Assembly: GCA_032622095.1 (NCBI GenBank)
Contig: CP136064.1
Location: forward strand, 175,598,247-175,662,246
Direction of reading: 5' to 3'
DNA length: 64,000 nt
Source: Siphonodentalium dalli
Lineage: Eukaryota; Mollusca; Scaphopoda; Gadilida; Siphonodentaliidae
Shown: one piece after another, positions 12,050 to 24,753 of the stretch
Layout: every line of letters begins with the position of its first letter
Position numbering within the stretch: position 1 is the stretch's first letter
The notes under the pieces: model-generated
Databases searched by the model: none
Seen by the model: the letters and a program-made list of their open reading frames with translations, nothing else
What the model was told of the DNA's origin: nothing
Program-made: the position numbers and the translations under genes

Positions 12050-12630
12050 TTTGGTATTAGGGTGATTGGAACCAGGTAATTTTACTCTGGTAAAATTTAT
12101 CTAGCGAAGAATGGTCACCATATTATACGCACACATGAAGACCCACTGATGTATTTGTACTCTTGTAAATGTTCCCACCCATGTATTTCACCATGGTATA
12201 TGACTAGAATGTAAGTATGCATTCTACTACTGTAATTCTACCAGGGTATTCTACCTCCATATTAGGATAAAGTTACCGAGGTGCGCTTTCAGCAACTTTA
12301 ACATTTGAGATAACAGTTTGGAGTCTACATTAATCACGCATGTGATTACATAGGGTGTTAAACTTTTCTGGATTTAGCCTACTTATTAAGAATATAATGC
12401 CCCATTCTGTTAACCTGTGAGTATGCCACCGGATACAATTGTTTCCACTGATTAACGAACAAAATATGACTTTAATCTCACAAAAGAGACAGAAAACACA
12501 TCAGTTGAGAAATGTGCTATTGTGAAATAGAGCTATCGCACATATCCGTCTAAAAACACTCTAGTAAAGCCAGGTAAACCATATTTTTTCCAGAGTAGAA
12601 CCATGGTTTACCTGGCTTTACCAGAGGGGC
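12050..12630. repeat. Diverged 'tggtaaa' repeat and inverted end
   Basis: Scattered 'actctggtaaaa' and 'accatggt' phrases, then 'gctatcgcacatatccgtct' at about 12535, the reverse complement of 11655-11680. The left copy at 11461-11700 and this end form an inverted pair about 0.85 kb apart. Confidence 0.55.
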
Positions 12631-12685
12631 ATAGTCTTAGTTAATGTGATCACAAAGCTGTACTCACAAGTACTAAATAATAGAC

Positions 12686-14200
12686 TTGTTGAATGGGCTT
12701 AAAAACATATATTTGATCAGTACCAATTCGGTTTTCGGAAGGGTAATTTTGAATGCAATAATTAGAAAGCAATTATCTAGACGTGAGAAAGTTTACTGTG
12801 CATTTATTGACTACACGAGGGCGTTTGACAGGATAAACAGGAATTTGCTTTGGGATAAATTGGCAACTTATGGAATTAGTTCAAAATTAATTCGGGCAAT
12901 ACAATCTCTGTATACTTGTGTGAAGTTAAGGATTAAATTTAATTCACAATTATCCGACTATTTCGACTCGAGTTTTGGAGTAAAACAAGGTGATCCATTA
13001 TCGTCCACACTTTTTTGTCTGTACCTTAATGATTTTGTGGGAAATTTGTTGAAAAATAATGAAAATTGTATTACAACGAATGATACTCCCATCCCTGCAT
13101 TGCTATATGCTGATGACACCTTATTGATTGCAAAATCGTCTGAACAGTTACAAAGAGCTTTAGATGAAACGAGTAATTTTTGTGAAAAATGGGGTCTAAA
13201 AAGAAACACAATTAAAACTAAAATAGTGGTATTTTCAGACCAGAAATCGGAATAAAACTTGAAATTTGATATTGACAATGTTTGTCTAGATATTGTTGAA
13301 TCATTCATGTATCTAGGTGTTGAAATGTGTAATAACGGAAAATGTTAAGTGTTAGAGAAAAGGTTAACACAGTATGGTTATAGATCCCTCTATAACATAT
13401 ATGATCTGCTGAATGAAGCTTCCTTTGATCCAATACAAGCCTGTAACTTATTTGATATATATGTTGGTTCCGTATTATCATATGGGTGTGACATTTGGGG
13501 GTTCAGTGACGCCCCTGATATTGAAATTTTGCACAGAACGTTTTGCAAATTCTTAAAGTAAAATCATCAGCTAACAGCGATGCAGTCTTGGGTGAATTGG
13601 GTCGTTTCCCATTGTCTATATTGCGATTATATCGAATCTTCAAGTATTGGATTCATTTAATTCAGGAGCAAAATTCATTACTCTGTAATGTATATGAATC
13701 AATTCGGAACGAATGTGACTCCGGTTTGTCGCAGTTGAAGTCTACTTTAGACAAACTTGGTTTAGGGTATATGTGGTATAATCAAGATTTTATCATACCC
13801 GATTTGAAAGTAATTAAATCGCGTTCACGCGACCAGTTTTTACAAACATGGCACGCTTCTATAGATTCTTCATCAAAAATATGTACTTATGGCAAGATGA
13901 AATTGTTGTTCCAATATGAAACATATTTATCAACTGTTAAGCAACTGAAATCAACAAAGGCCCGAGAAGAATGGCTCTGACGAAATTTAGAATAATTGCT
14001 CACTTTATACTGGTCTGTCTCGCCTATATTGATATACGACGTTGATATCTGAAACCATTCTATTGTCACTGGCCAACCATACATAAATTTGATACACTAA
14101 TGAAAAATGAATCTAGATTTTCATTGAATCGGTTAGCAAAATACTTATACCACAGGAGCTTTAGAAGAGATAAATTATTGTCCTCAATGATTTAGTAAGT
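12686..14200 (+). pseudogene. Non-LTR retrotransposon (LINE) reverse transcriptase, decayed
   Basis: Remnant of a LINE reverse transcriptase, which copies element RNA at a nicked target. Segment 1 (12686-13255, 189 residues) carries 'FIDYTRAFDRINRNLLWDKL', 'GVKQGDPLSSTLF' and the catalytic 'YADD' box near 13105. Segments 2 (13349-13561) and 3 (13543-13980) carry the thumb and C-terminal region ('VLSYGCDIWG', 'LGELGRFPLSIL'), which resembles the same region of the minus-strand LINE at 34.7-36.1 kb ('ILTYASEIWG', 'LAEMGRFPIYI'). Stops at about 13253 and 13346 and a frame change near 13550 break it, and the N-terminal endonuclease is absent. It is a dead 5'-truncated copy of a Jockey/CR1-like lineage; the clade is uncertain. 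Confidence 0.85.
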
Positions 14201-14744
14201 TTCCAATTTAGAATTTGGAACTTATATTAAAGGTACTCAATCCGTAAAGAGGGTCCCCATCTCAACAGATTCCAACAACAACAATCCGATCAGAGGGTCC
14301 TATATTACTATTTCTTTGGCTTTGGGGGTAAACAATATTTGATTCGAGTCGAGGAACCCATCAAACAAAGCTCAGAGTTATTAGATATTGATTTTTGAAA
14401 TTTGTTATGTTCTCGAGATGAGTACTAATAATTGCCTTCAACTGCCGTAATCTGCTCTGGATGTGTACTCCAAAATCTATTCAAACAGACAAGGATGGAT
14501 AACTCTAAAATCAAGTGGTAACTAGAATGCGCTCAGAGAGATGCCAACGTGCGCAAAAATGTAATAAAAAATAATTAAAAAAATAATTTCACTGTATATT
14601 ACTTAATTTATTTAATTTAATTTAATGTTAGCAAAAAAACACAATTACCATTTCTCATTTCATCACAGATAAAAGGCAAATTACTATATTAATCATTTAA
14701 GTAATTAAAACCAATTCCATGTTGCCGAAAGGATGAGACTTTAA

Positions 14745-15239
14745 AGGCACGTGAGGCCTTAGTTGTCGAAAATATTCATATTTGTTCCAATCACCGTAAA
14801 CAGAAAAAACAGTAAAACGCATACAGTTTCGTTCATATATACCAAGACCATCGCGTAAACAGCATGTTAACATAAAGACCTACTATATTTTACCTAAGCA
14901 AGAGCCTGATTGTGTTACAGAAGAAAGCACAATGCTACTGGCTAATCACACACAAATGGCATAAACGCTCTTTAGTAGTTCCGTATCAGGAATTCACCCA
15001 CAAAGAACACTCTTTATGTTTACCATTATAATATAAACAAACACCAGAAAAGTAACTTTTTCTGCTTTTGTTTACATAACAATGGTCAACTATATGACAA
15101 TAACACACTGTTTATGCGATATTTCTTATTTGTATACGGACAAAGTATGTCTACATTTTGATGTTCTTTCTGTTTGTGGTGGTTTTTGACGGTTGGAAAT
15201 ATTTTCACAGGATACCCACCGTCAAGGCCAACCGTACCT
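14745..15239. mobile_element. Candidate TTAA-flanked MITE (495 bp)
   Basis: TTAA at 14741-14744 is followed by 'AGGCACGTGAGGCCTT'. The right end reads 'AAGGCCAACCGTACCT' before TTAA at 15240-15243. The ends are imperfect inverted repeats of about 16 bp, and the interior is non-coding. The end sequences differ from the main TTAA family in this window. Confidence 0.5.
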
Positions 15240-16378
15240 TTAATATCGATTACATTTTTTTCAGCGGCATATTTTCATTTTCATTTTCCGATAGTCAAAG
15301 TTGACCAAAGGAGCAATTATAAGAAATAATTAATACCATTTGTGTAAATATTGATAGCAGCCAATATGCAACAATAAATATGAATAATTAATCAATAATT
15401 AATCAATAACGATCATTTTATGTAATAATAAACTCTTCAAACGGTGTTTGTGTCAACAAATGCGTTTTGTTTTGTGTTACGTCATTCGTCGTATTTGACC
15501 CGGAACTCGGCTGAAGGTTGGGCTATTCAGCCTATTGCGTCGAATTACGAAATCGCGTTTTGAATGTCTCTCTTTTCCCGCACGATAAAAAGAGGTCTTC
15601 GCACGAACCAAAAATGATAAAACTTCCCAATTATAAGTAAAAATACCCAAATGAAGGAGTGTGTGTAGGTCCCGAAGGAGTCTATAGACTCTTTGATGTA
15701 GAGTTCTAATGGAGAAAATGTAGGTCGATCTATTTTTGTCGCAGTTGGTAATATCCCGTAGAGAAAATTATCCCACTTCCAAGTCAGGTAACTCTAAACA
15801 TAACAATGCAACACAACTTTTACCTAAATAATTTAACCGTATATATGATAATCTTACCAATAAAAACTAGGTTTTAAATATTTATTTTAACTTGTATCAA
15901 TGTGAAAAAGGAGGGATATTCTGAATTGAACAGAAAAGAACCGTGACAACTTTAGAATAACGCTGCGTCAGTCTCGTGGGGAAATCAGTGAGAATTTACA
16001 CCACGATATACCAAAACTATTTTGGAGAAGGGTTCATAAAAACTATGTGAGGTATTCGCGTTTGATGGTGTGGCGTAACTGCCGTTCACATGGCGACTAA
16101 CCTTGTTCCCTATACAGACCACATCCGATGTCACCAAACTTCATTTGGATCTTTTGGGTGACCAAACTTGGGTACCCCACTACCCAGCTTTTTTTAAATA
16201 TTCAGTTGTGTACCCAGCTTTTAAAATTTTTACATTTGGGTACCCAGCTTTATGAAATCTCACACAGAATGTAATTTAATTAGTGATTGCCATCAGTTTT
16301 TTAAATGAACCTGTTAAATTTGTGAATACTTGCATTGTTTATGTATGATATATTTATTCACCACGATACGCTTGATCA

Positions 16379-16488
16379 CAGGAGCCTGGAATTTGGTCAA
16401 AAACCCTCTTTTATTGGCGGAACCTGCAGTCCCGGGTGCTGGTTCCGCCAATAAAAGAGGGGTTTTGACCAAATTCCAGGCTCCTGTA
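16379..16488. repeat. Near-perfect hairpin, 47 bp arms
   Basis: The left arm begins 'acaggagcctggaatttggt' and its reverse complement ends at 16488. There is one mismatch over about 47 bp and a loop of about 16 bp containing 'cccggg'. It could form a cruciform. Confidence 0.8.
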
Positions 16489-16660
16489 GCTTGACAATAG
16501 CGGAGAGAAGAATTGTAGGCACGGGACATAGGTCCTGCAGGTTACTTTTGGGTAAATTTGGGTACCGATACCCAAATGTAAATTTTATCAAAGTTGGGTA
16601 CCCAACTGAAATTTGTTATAAAAGCTGGGTATACCCAACTGAACGAAAGGCGGTGATAGT

Positions 16661-16938
16661 TATGGGAGGCCCTTTTCATATTTATTATTTATTTACGCTT
16701 AAGCGCAAATATTTGCGCTTAATTGCACATAACTTCTATCATTTTTGCTTAAGCACAAATATTTATGCTTAAGCGTAAATATTTATTCTTAAGCGTTAAT
16801 CATTTGCACTTAAACACAAATCATTTGCGCTTAATCGCAAATAAAAATTAATATTCATTGATCCCCCCCCCCTGAATTAATTTTAATTGGCACAGGCTAA
16901 ACACATCACTCAAGTCTATATATAGGCCACCATATGAA
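16661..16938. mobile_element. 'gcttaagcgcaaat' MITE-like element
   Basis: The left end reads 'tatgggaggcccttttcata' and the right end 'ccatatgaaaagggcca'. The interior is a run of palindromic 'gcttaagcgcaaat' units. Similar ends and 'cttaagcg' units occur in the larger element at 33961-36805. Confidence 0.5.
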
Positions 16939-18208
16939 AAGGGCCATTTCAGGGTCAGTGCATGCTTGAGTTGAACCAGGAGTCTAGTCTAACTATAAGT
17001 TGTAGGCTAGTATTTAATTTTTGTTCAAATTGAAATGTACCGGGTATATGAAATTAATAAAAGAATACACTTTTAATTAAAACAAATAAATTAAAGTCAC
17101 GACATTACTAACTTTGTAAAGTTCGGACTCTATATAACGGCAGTTGCACCACACCATCAAACTTAAATACCTCACACAGTTTTTATGAACACTACTCTAA
17201 AATAGTTTTAGTATGTCGTGGTGTTCGTAAATAAATTCTCAATGATTTTCCCCAGAGACTAACGCAATGTTATTCTAACGTTGTGTTCTTTTATGTTCTG
17301 TTCAGGATATCCTTCCTTTTTTCACATTTATACAAGTTAAAATAAATATTTAAAATCTAGTTTTTATTGATAAGATGATCATATATATGGTTAAATTAGT
17401 TAGGTAAAAGTTGTGTTGCGTGAATTTAGAGTTATCCCTCCTGTACATCTGGGAACTTAGCCAGTGGAGATTTACCGATTACAATCGAGCACCGTTCGAC
17501 TGTTTCCGGGGATCTTATCGAGGAAAGAACAGAAAAAAAATCACAAAATGCGACAGATAATATAGACAAAAAATGTAATAAACCGATCTTACAATTACCG
17601 CCAAGCGAACTCCGGGAAGAATAGAGCGCCACATCATACGGCGGAGTATTTGTTATGTTTAGGGTTACCTAACTTGAAACTGGGATAATTTTCTCTACGG
17701 GATATTACCAATTGCATTTTTGTCATAACTCTGACGTATTTTGACCTGGGAGAAAAAATCGAAATCGAGGCTCACTACGAGCATACCAGTTTTAAATATA
17801 GAAACAGGGAATCCCGACAAATGGCGATATCGGCGACAAACAAATAATCGAAAACAACACATAAAATAAACATAGCAAAAACGCGGCACAGTAAAAATGT
17901 CAGAACGCCACGAGGTTTTACGTCGTTTTTGGTGACGTCATGGAGTGAAACGGAACAGAGTGACACCAAGCTACGAACGAATCTGTCTGATCGCCATACT
18001 GTTGCGCGAGCGCACGTAATAACAGCGCAATTTTGACTGAGTTCTGGGCCAGATAATATTCCCGATAATGAAAAATAATAGATTTCTAAAATCGATATCT
18101 AACAAATCTGAGCTTTGATGGGTGACTTCCTCGACTCGAATCAAATATTTTTGACCCCCAAAGCCATTGAAATAGTAATTGAGAGGAGTTTTATCGGATT
18201 GAGTACCT

Positions 18209-18535
18209 TTAATATATATATATATAGTCTGCCTGATGCAGGCGCGAGCCCCCTTTGGGTGATTCTGATTTTTTCCTGGCATTCCGGTCACATTATGAAT
18301 ACACTATAGCAACGACCCCATCTAGTTGGTGAAAATGCAGTGAATCGTGGATGCGGAATAATCCTGAGTCACTCATGGGTCTGTTCGCGCTGGTACACGA
18401 GCAACTGTTACGCCCTCCATCCGATAGGGACCTTAACTCAATTGAATTGTTTTTTGAAACTTAAAAATGTGTATATGCAATAAATGTATTGACTCCATTT
18501 GTATGCAATAAAACTATTTGATTTGATTTGAGTCG
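18209..18535 (+). repeat. Probable LINE 3' end remnant
   Basis: Ends with 'gcaataaaactatttgattt' and a short TTTGA-type tail near 18520-18532, the kind of 3' end seen on LINEs. There is no coding part. Confidence 0.4.
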
Positions 18536-19300
18536 CGCACCGAAAGCCTAACCATATTTCCGTAGTATACCATAGTTTTCTTCTCGGGCCTATGTTGATT
18601 TACTTGGTCTATATATTTAGCCTGTCTTTTATCTATACTGGATGGATTGTCAATTCAGTTATGAAGTATACAAAGACTGGTCTGTATTATTCAACCGGAG
18701 GGATGTTCAGGATTAACAAATAACAGTATACAAGAGGATGCCTATTCATTAGTGGAGAACTGTTCACACATATAATTCCAAAATGTATAAGGCGCTAGTT
18801 GATCTTGTATGTATAGGCATAAGGGATATGCATCTATTTCAAAGACTAGTAGACGAGGGAGACTGTGATTTTATATACTTCCGGAAAAGCATATATTGCG
18901 TTATCTTAACATAAAACAATTTAGAACTTCACACACTGCTTTCTCTTTGTTTTAATCGTCCTTCCAATGATCTAAATAATTGATTAAAAAATTCGAACCG
19001 ACATAAACGAAACGATATCAAAGCATGGAATAATCTAGATAAGGGGCACAAGTTTTTTTTAGGATTATTCCACATTTAAGATACTGATTAACCTGCATCT
19101 ATTTCAAACAATAGTAGATGAGGGTGTGATTTTAGGGTGGATACACACATGCATGTAATTTCTGTATGCAAAATACATGCATTTTACATGGCCACACCAA
19201 TAATTGACAACATTATTACGCCACATGTGGTGTATCTAGCTTCTGTGATTTTGATATTGTGTGGTGGACAGGGCGAATGTATTCGTGGAGATTGTTTGTA
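18536..19300. other. No recognisable gene
   Basis: AT-rich. Two phrases, 'atgcatctatttcaaa' (18828) and 'ctgcatctatttcaaac' (19093), suggest an old duplication of about 265 bp. No domain-bearing frame. Confidence 0.4.
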
Positions 19301-19304
19301 CCTT

Positions 19305-19690
19305 ACTCAATCGTACCGATAGAATCACGTAGATGCCGAAATTGTAAAGTAAACGCCACCGATGTAATAATATGTTGTTGAAAATATAAATAATTTGACA
19401 GACTGAAAATAATATATAACCCATTGTGAGCCCCTGGCGCATTCTTGGACATTTTGTTTTGTACCATTACTCAATCGTACCGATAGAATCACGTAGATGC
19501 CGAAATTGTAAAGTTAACGCCACCGGTGTATATTAAATATGTTTATGAAAATATGATAAATCGTATCGATAGAGTCAGGATAGGCTGAAATTGTAAACTT
19601 AAAGTAACTTGTTTTTGAAAATATAAATAATTTGATAGACTGAAAATAATGTGTAACCCATTGGGAACCCCTTGAAGTGAATTGTGGGTA
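19305..19690. repeat. Imperfect tandem repeat, about 165 bp
   Basis: 'ctcaatcgtaccgatagaat' followed by 'gccgaaattgtaaag' occurs at about 19308 and 19471, with a third partial copy from about 19560. Each is followed by 'gaaaatataaataatttga' or a variant. Confidence 0.65.
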
Positions 19691-19974
19691 GTTTCATTGT
19701 GATATTCTCCGCCATCTTTATTTTCTGGAATTATCACCAAGATTTATCCATTCTCTTCTCTTAAAATGCACCCGAATCGGTCAAATTCTTTTGATAATAA
19801 TATCTAAATACATCTTAGCTACTATTTGGATCTGCTGTCCCGGTCGAAATGGGTTTAGTTTGACCAAAATGGCAATTGACAAAATCCTGTTTATAAAATG
19901 CGTCTACTCAGTACTCGATGACCCGTCCACGGTCTGTAGACAAGTGTAGTGTAAATTTATTATCGAAAACAAAT

Positions 19975-20290
19975 TCAATTTCTTCCATCTAAAACATAAG
20001 TACGCGCTGAACTCGGTCATTTTAAGAATATATAAGTATTACACACATACACACCAAATTTCAGCTCAAAATTTTAAAAAATGACAGTTTTATAGACATA
20101 AATCGATTTTAATGGGAAATCGAGTGTTAAATTTTATCATCGAAAAAAATCATTTCTTCGATCTAAAAAATAATTACGTGCTGTACCCTGTCATTTTAGG
20201 AATATATAAGTATCCCACTCACACACACCAAGTGTGAGCTAAAATTTTTGAAAAATAAGAGATTTATCGACATAAATCGATTTGTATATG
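19975..20290. repeat. Imperfect tandem duplication, about 178 bp
   Basis: Two units share 'aaatcgattt', 'atttcttc.atctaaaa', 'aatatataagta' and 'cacacaccaa'. No gene was seen between 19700 and 20900. Confidence 0.6.
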
Positions 20291-20905
20291 GCAGATGCCA
20301 ATTGCCTTGTTAAATAAATTTTAGGGCCGTGCAAATGTTTTCTGAGCTGTTCCATATTGAGCACTAGAGTCCATATTTGACCGTTATATCTGATAATTGT
20401 GCGACAGTACAGTCGCGTTACTTTATACGTCAACATTGGTCATTATCACCCGACAAATTTATTTCGGCCTATCGTATCAACCCCTATTTTCTCCCGCGTA
20501 TAGCCTGACTAGTTACTAAGTGTCAACATTGGTCTTTATCGCTCCACTAATTTGTATCGTTTCATCGGTATGAATTCCATATCCAATTATCCACATATAA
20601 CCAACCCAACCTCTAATCCCGGTCCAATTTATTTAATTTTTCATCGCTATAGTCACGTTACTTAATATTGTATCGCGTGGTACTTGTACTTATATGTCTA
20701 TGGTATTACTATAGTATACCGTATACGTATATCAATTGCTATTCCTTTCTATATAATCCTGGTGCCATCTATAGAGATAGAGATAATTTCATACCCCCCC
20801 CCCATTTTATGTCATTGCTGCTTTAGTACAGTCGCGATACATTACATGGCAACATCACTCCACTAATTTATCAACAAACGAAGAATATTATACAAAACAT
20901 GAATT

Positions 20906-23900
20906 TTGCGATTGCGAACTTCCAAAGGCGCATGTAGAAAGGAGAATAAGCGAACAATGGAAAGTTGTTCTTCTGGTATTGTCTTACTATTCAATTTCGA
21001 TGGCGAAGACATTCTTAGCTTCAGTACCGACCAGCATAACGTAGAGAGATGCAACGATGGCTACGCGTTTGTGCCATTCAGTGGGGAGTGTAGGCAGGTT
21101 ACATGTAGGGGAAGCCAGGACGAGAAATGCAACGAATCAATCAAGAGAAACAATGCGAGGCAATTAATTCCTAATGGTTCTGACGTTTATTACATAAAAT
21201 ACTTCTTCTCTAATGACTTGACGCTTTTCTCGGGAGGCAGTATTTCTGAGTTCGACTCATTCCTTGACCACGAGTTAGAATTCTGGAACAAGACATTTTT
21301 TAGCACAGGAGTAGATATATTGTCGATGAAGTACTACAACAAATCATGTCACAGTGTGGTCGAGAATGACACGTGGTTCCGTGAAGTTTCGTTATTTGAT
21401 AATACGGAAGAAGTACAAGGGTATGACAATGGAGGCGGCTGGTATAGGAATCGTAGGGTTGTTCACCATTTATATCGTCTCAACATTGAAGTGGCATGTG
21501 ATGATTCATATGTATTTTATCTGGATGCTAAAGCAGGTAATGAACTGCGGTCGCATGTTGTGGAAATATCATTCCTTGCAAGAAATATATCAGACCTGTA
21601 TAAACAAATCCTGGCTCATAGCAGTGGAATCACAAAGTTACCACTCTACCCAGACCTGGTAGTATCATTTGGAAATGTCGGCAGAAAACCGCTAAAATGC
21701 CAAAATGGTAATAAAACATTGGTATGCAATGGCGAGTTCGTTGAAAACCTATGGGACAATGACGTTTTCTTATATTTCGATAACGACACTTACGGATCTC
21801 TCAGGAATATTCCATTCCAAGAAGTGTTACATTCCTCCAAAAGCATATCTTGCAAAACTCTGAGTTTGATATGTTTCCACAAGAAAATAAATCTCGGTTG
21901 TCCAATGGTTGAATATGAAAAAGTTGAGTTTCGCTTTACCAACGATGTATTGTCAATAAATAATAATCGCATCCCTGTCAGAGTTGGTCAGTTCGAAATC
22001 GCTGAAGGAATACTCTATGTCTGCGCTGATATGCTTCAAATAATTTCACCGTCTACCTGAGTTAGTATCCATCGTGATGCTAGGCTTCTCTGTTGTGTGT
22101 CTGGCATTAACCATCATCGTCCACGGATTGTGTGAGCAGTTGAGAAACCACCCAGGGAAATGTCTGATGGCGTTCTCTTCTAGCTTGATGGTAGCGCAAG
22201 TCCTGTTGTTTTTCAACGCTGTCAGTCAGTCGCATATATATATATATGTACAGTGATAGCTGTTGCGTTGCATTGGTTCCTACTCCAATCATTCTCTCTT
22301 GGGTATCAGTAATAGCTTATGACTTCAAGCGCAAGTTTGTGGGTAATAATATTGGAGACGACACTTCGACTACTTTCCGCTGGTATTGTTTGGCATCCTT
22401 TGTCGTTCCAACGACTGTCATGTGATGATTCATATGTATTTTATCTGGATGCTAAAGCAGGTAATGAACTGCGGTCGCATGTTGTGGAAATATCATTCCT
22501 TGCAAGAAATATATCAGACCTGTATAAACAAATCCTGGCTCATAGCAGTGGAATCACAAAGTTACCACTCTACCCAGACCTGGTAATATCATTTGGAAAT
22601 GTCGGCAGAAAACCGCTAAAATGCCAAAATGGTAATAAAACATTGGTATGCAATGGCGAGTTCGTTGAAAACCTATGGGACAATGACGTTTTCTTATATT
22701 TCGATAACGACACTCACGGATCTCTCAGGAATATTCCATTCCAAGAAGTGTTACATTCCTCCAAAAGCATATCTTGCAAAACTCTGAGTTTGATATGTTT
22801 CCACAAGAAAATAAATCTCGGTTGTCCAATGGTTGAATATGAAAAAGTTGAGTTTCGCTTTACCAACGATGTATTGTCAATAAATAATAATCGCATCCCT
22901 GTCAGAGTTGGTCAGTTCGAAATCGCTGAAGGAATACTCTATGTCTGCGCTGATATGCTTCAAATAATTTCACCGTCTACCTGAGTTAGTATCCATCGTG
23001 ATGCTAGGCTTCTCTGTTGTGTGTCTGGCATTAACCATCATCGTCCACGGATTGTGTGAGCAGTTGAGAAACCACCCAGGGAAATGTCTGATGGCGTTCT
23101 CTTCTAGCTTGATGGTAGCGCAAGTCCTGTTGTTTTTCAACGCTGTCAGTCAGTCGCATATATATATATATGTACAGTGATACCTGTTGCGTTGCATTGG
23201 TTCCTACTCCAATCATTCTCTCTTGGGTATCAGTAATAGCTTATGACTTCAAGCGCAAGTTTGTGGGTAATAATATTGGAGACGACACTTCGACTACTTT
23301 CCGCTGGTATTGTTTGGCATCCTTTGTCGTTCCAACGACTGTCATGTGATGATTCATATGTATTTTATCTGGATGCTAAAGCAGGTAATGAACTGCGGTC
23401 GCATGTTGTGGAAATATCATTCCTTGCAAGAAATATATCAGACCTGTATAAACAAATCCTGGCTCATAGCAGTGGAATCACAAAGTTACCACTCTACCCA
23501 GACCTGGTAATATCATTTGGAAATGTCGGCAGAAAACCGCTAAAATGCCAAAATGGTAATAAAACATTGGTATGCAATGGCGAGTTCGTTGAAAACCTAT
23601 GGGACAATGACGTTTTCTTATATTTCGATAACGACACTCACGGATCTCTCAGGAATATTCCATTCCAAGAAGTGTTACATTCCTCCAACAACATATCGTG
23701 CAAAACTCTAAGTTTGATATGTTTCCACAAGAAAATAAATCTCGGTTGTCCAATGGTTGAATATGAAAAAGATGAGTTTCGCTTTACCAACGATGTATTG
23801 TCAATAAATAATAATCGCATCCCTGTCAGAGTTGGTCAGTTCGAAATCGCTGAAGGAATACTCTATGTCTGCGCTGATATGCTTAAAATAATTTCACCGT

Positions 23901-24753
23901 CTACCTGAGTTAGTATCCATCGTGATGCTAGGCTTCTCTGTTGTGTGTCTGGCATTAACCATCGGCGTCCACGGATTGTGTGAGCAGTTGAGAAACTACC
24001 CAGGGAAATGTCTGATGGCGTTCTCTTCTAGCTTGATGGTAGCGCAAGTCCTGTTGTTTTTCAACGCTGTCGGTCAGTCGCATATATGTACAGTGATAGC
24101 TGTTGCGTTGCATTGGTTCCTACTCCAATCATTCTCTTGGGTATCAGTAATAGCTTATGACTTCAAGCGCAAGTTTGTGGGTAATAATATTGGAGACGAC
24201 ACTTCGACTACTTTCCGCTGGTATTGTTTGGCATCCTTTGTCGTTCGAACGACTGTCGTGGCTCTTTCCGCTACATTGGAATACACCAAACCTGGAGGAT
24301 TCCACATGGGCTATGGCAACGGAGGCAAGTGTTGGATCGGGGTTTCAATGGCAACCGTATACTTATTCGGACTTCCGGTTTTGTCGCATCTAATATTTGA
24401 TGTCTATTGCTTTATCGCTATTGTCATGGCAATAGAGAAGCAGACGCGCTATTCGGCAGCAACTCTCAATAGGAAACCGTATAGGCGACGGTTCTTTGCA
24501 TATTGTCGTATTGCTCTGGTCATGGGTTTTCGGTTTCATTTCGGCATTTTCTGATGTCGAAGTATTGGACTATATATACATTGTCACTAACAGCATGCAG
24601 GGTGCGTTTATAGCAGTTTCCTTTCTCTTTAACAAAAAGACAGTGGCTGCTCTTCGCGAAAAACTCAAAATAAAGAGACATACCAGAACGACAGGATCAC
24701 AAGATGGTTCGAAATCCCAAACAGGGTCTACTGTTGTTTCAAGCAATATATAA
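20906..24753 (+). pseudogene. Methuselah-like GPCR paralogue, broken and internally triplicated
   Basis: Paralogue of the receptor at 2-1306. The first frame (20906-22060; first ATG at 20957) supplies more ectodomain than is visible in the left copy: a Cys-rich start ('CNDGYAFVPFSGECRQVTC') and many N-glycosylation sites. It stops at TGA just before TM1, where an 11 bp deletion relative to the left copy shifts the frame; the same lesion recurs at about 22979 and 23903. A 924 bp segment running from ectodomain to TM4 is present three times. The third copy continues into TM4-TM7 (23922-24554), then loses 11 bp in the TM6 'LTWVCG' motif near 24526, and finishes in another frame (24496-24753). 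Units 1 and 2 also carry +8 (TA repeat) and +2 insertions. No full receptor can be encoded. A splice-rescued soluble ectodomain cannot be excluded. Confidence 0.85.
21496..24257 (+). repeat. Three tandem copies of a 924 bp GPCR segment
   Basis: Units are 21496-22419, 22420-23343 and 23344-24257. The third is 914 bp because it lacks the +8 TA expansion and the +2 insertion. The join is 'gactgtc|atgtgatgatt', linking TM4 sequence back to the ectodomain with almost no shared bases. Units 1 and 2 are nearly identical, so the last duplication step is recent. Confidence 0.92.

Larger units (their letters stand above)
15735..17715. repeat. Long inverted repeat with nested palindromes
   Basis: The left arm 15735-16085 ('ggtaatatcccgtagagaaa', 'tttggagaagggttcataaa') is the reverse complement of the right arm (about 17125-17715), which is interrupted by about 200 bp at 17440-17655. 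Inside lies a second inverted pair rich in 'gggtacccagctt' (16156-16262 and 16538-16650), and inside that the palindrome at 16379-16488. No gene was recognised. Confidence 0.75.
14231..18208. mobile_element. TTAA-flanked palindromic MITE, split by about 3.5 kb
   Basis: TTAA at 14227-14230 precedes 'AGGTACTCAATCCG', and its inverse 'GGATTGAGTACCT' ends at 18208 before TTAA at 18209-18212. The left half (to about 14525) and right half (from about 18015) together match the compact 485 bp copy at 27458-27942. The intervening 3.5 kb is either an insertion near the centre or the interior of a longer family member. No transposase is visible. The inner stretch holds further nested repeats. Confidence 0.7.

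Noticed and set aside
21790-21972. Minus-strand 60-residue frames conserved in all GPCR copies (also at 169, 22714 and 23638)
   Set aside because: Conserved only because the overlapping GPCR sense sequence is duplicated; no independent signal.
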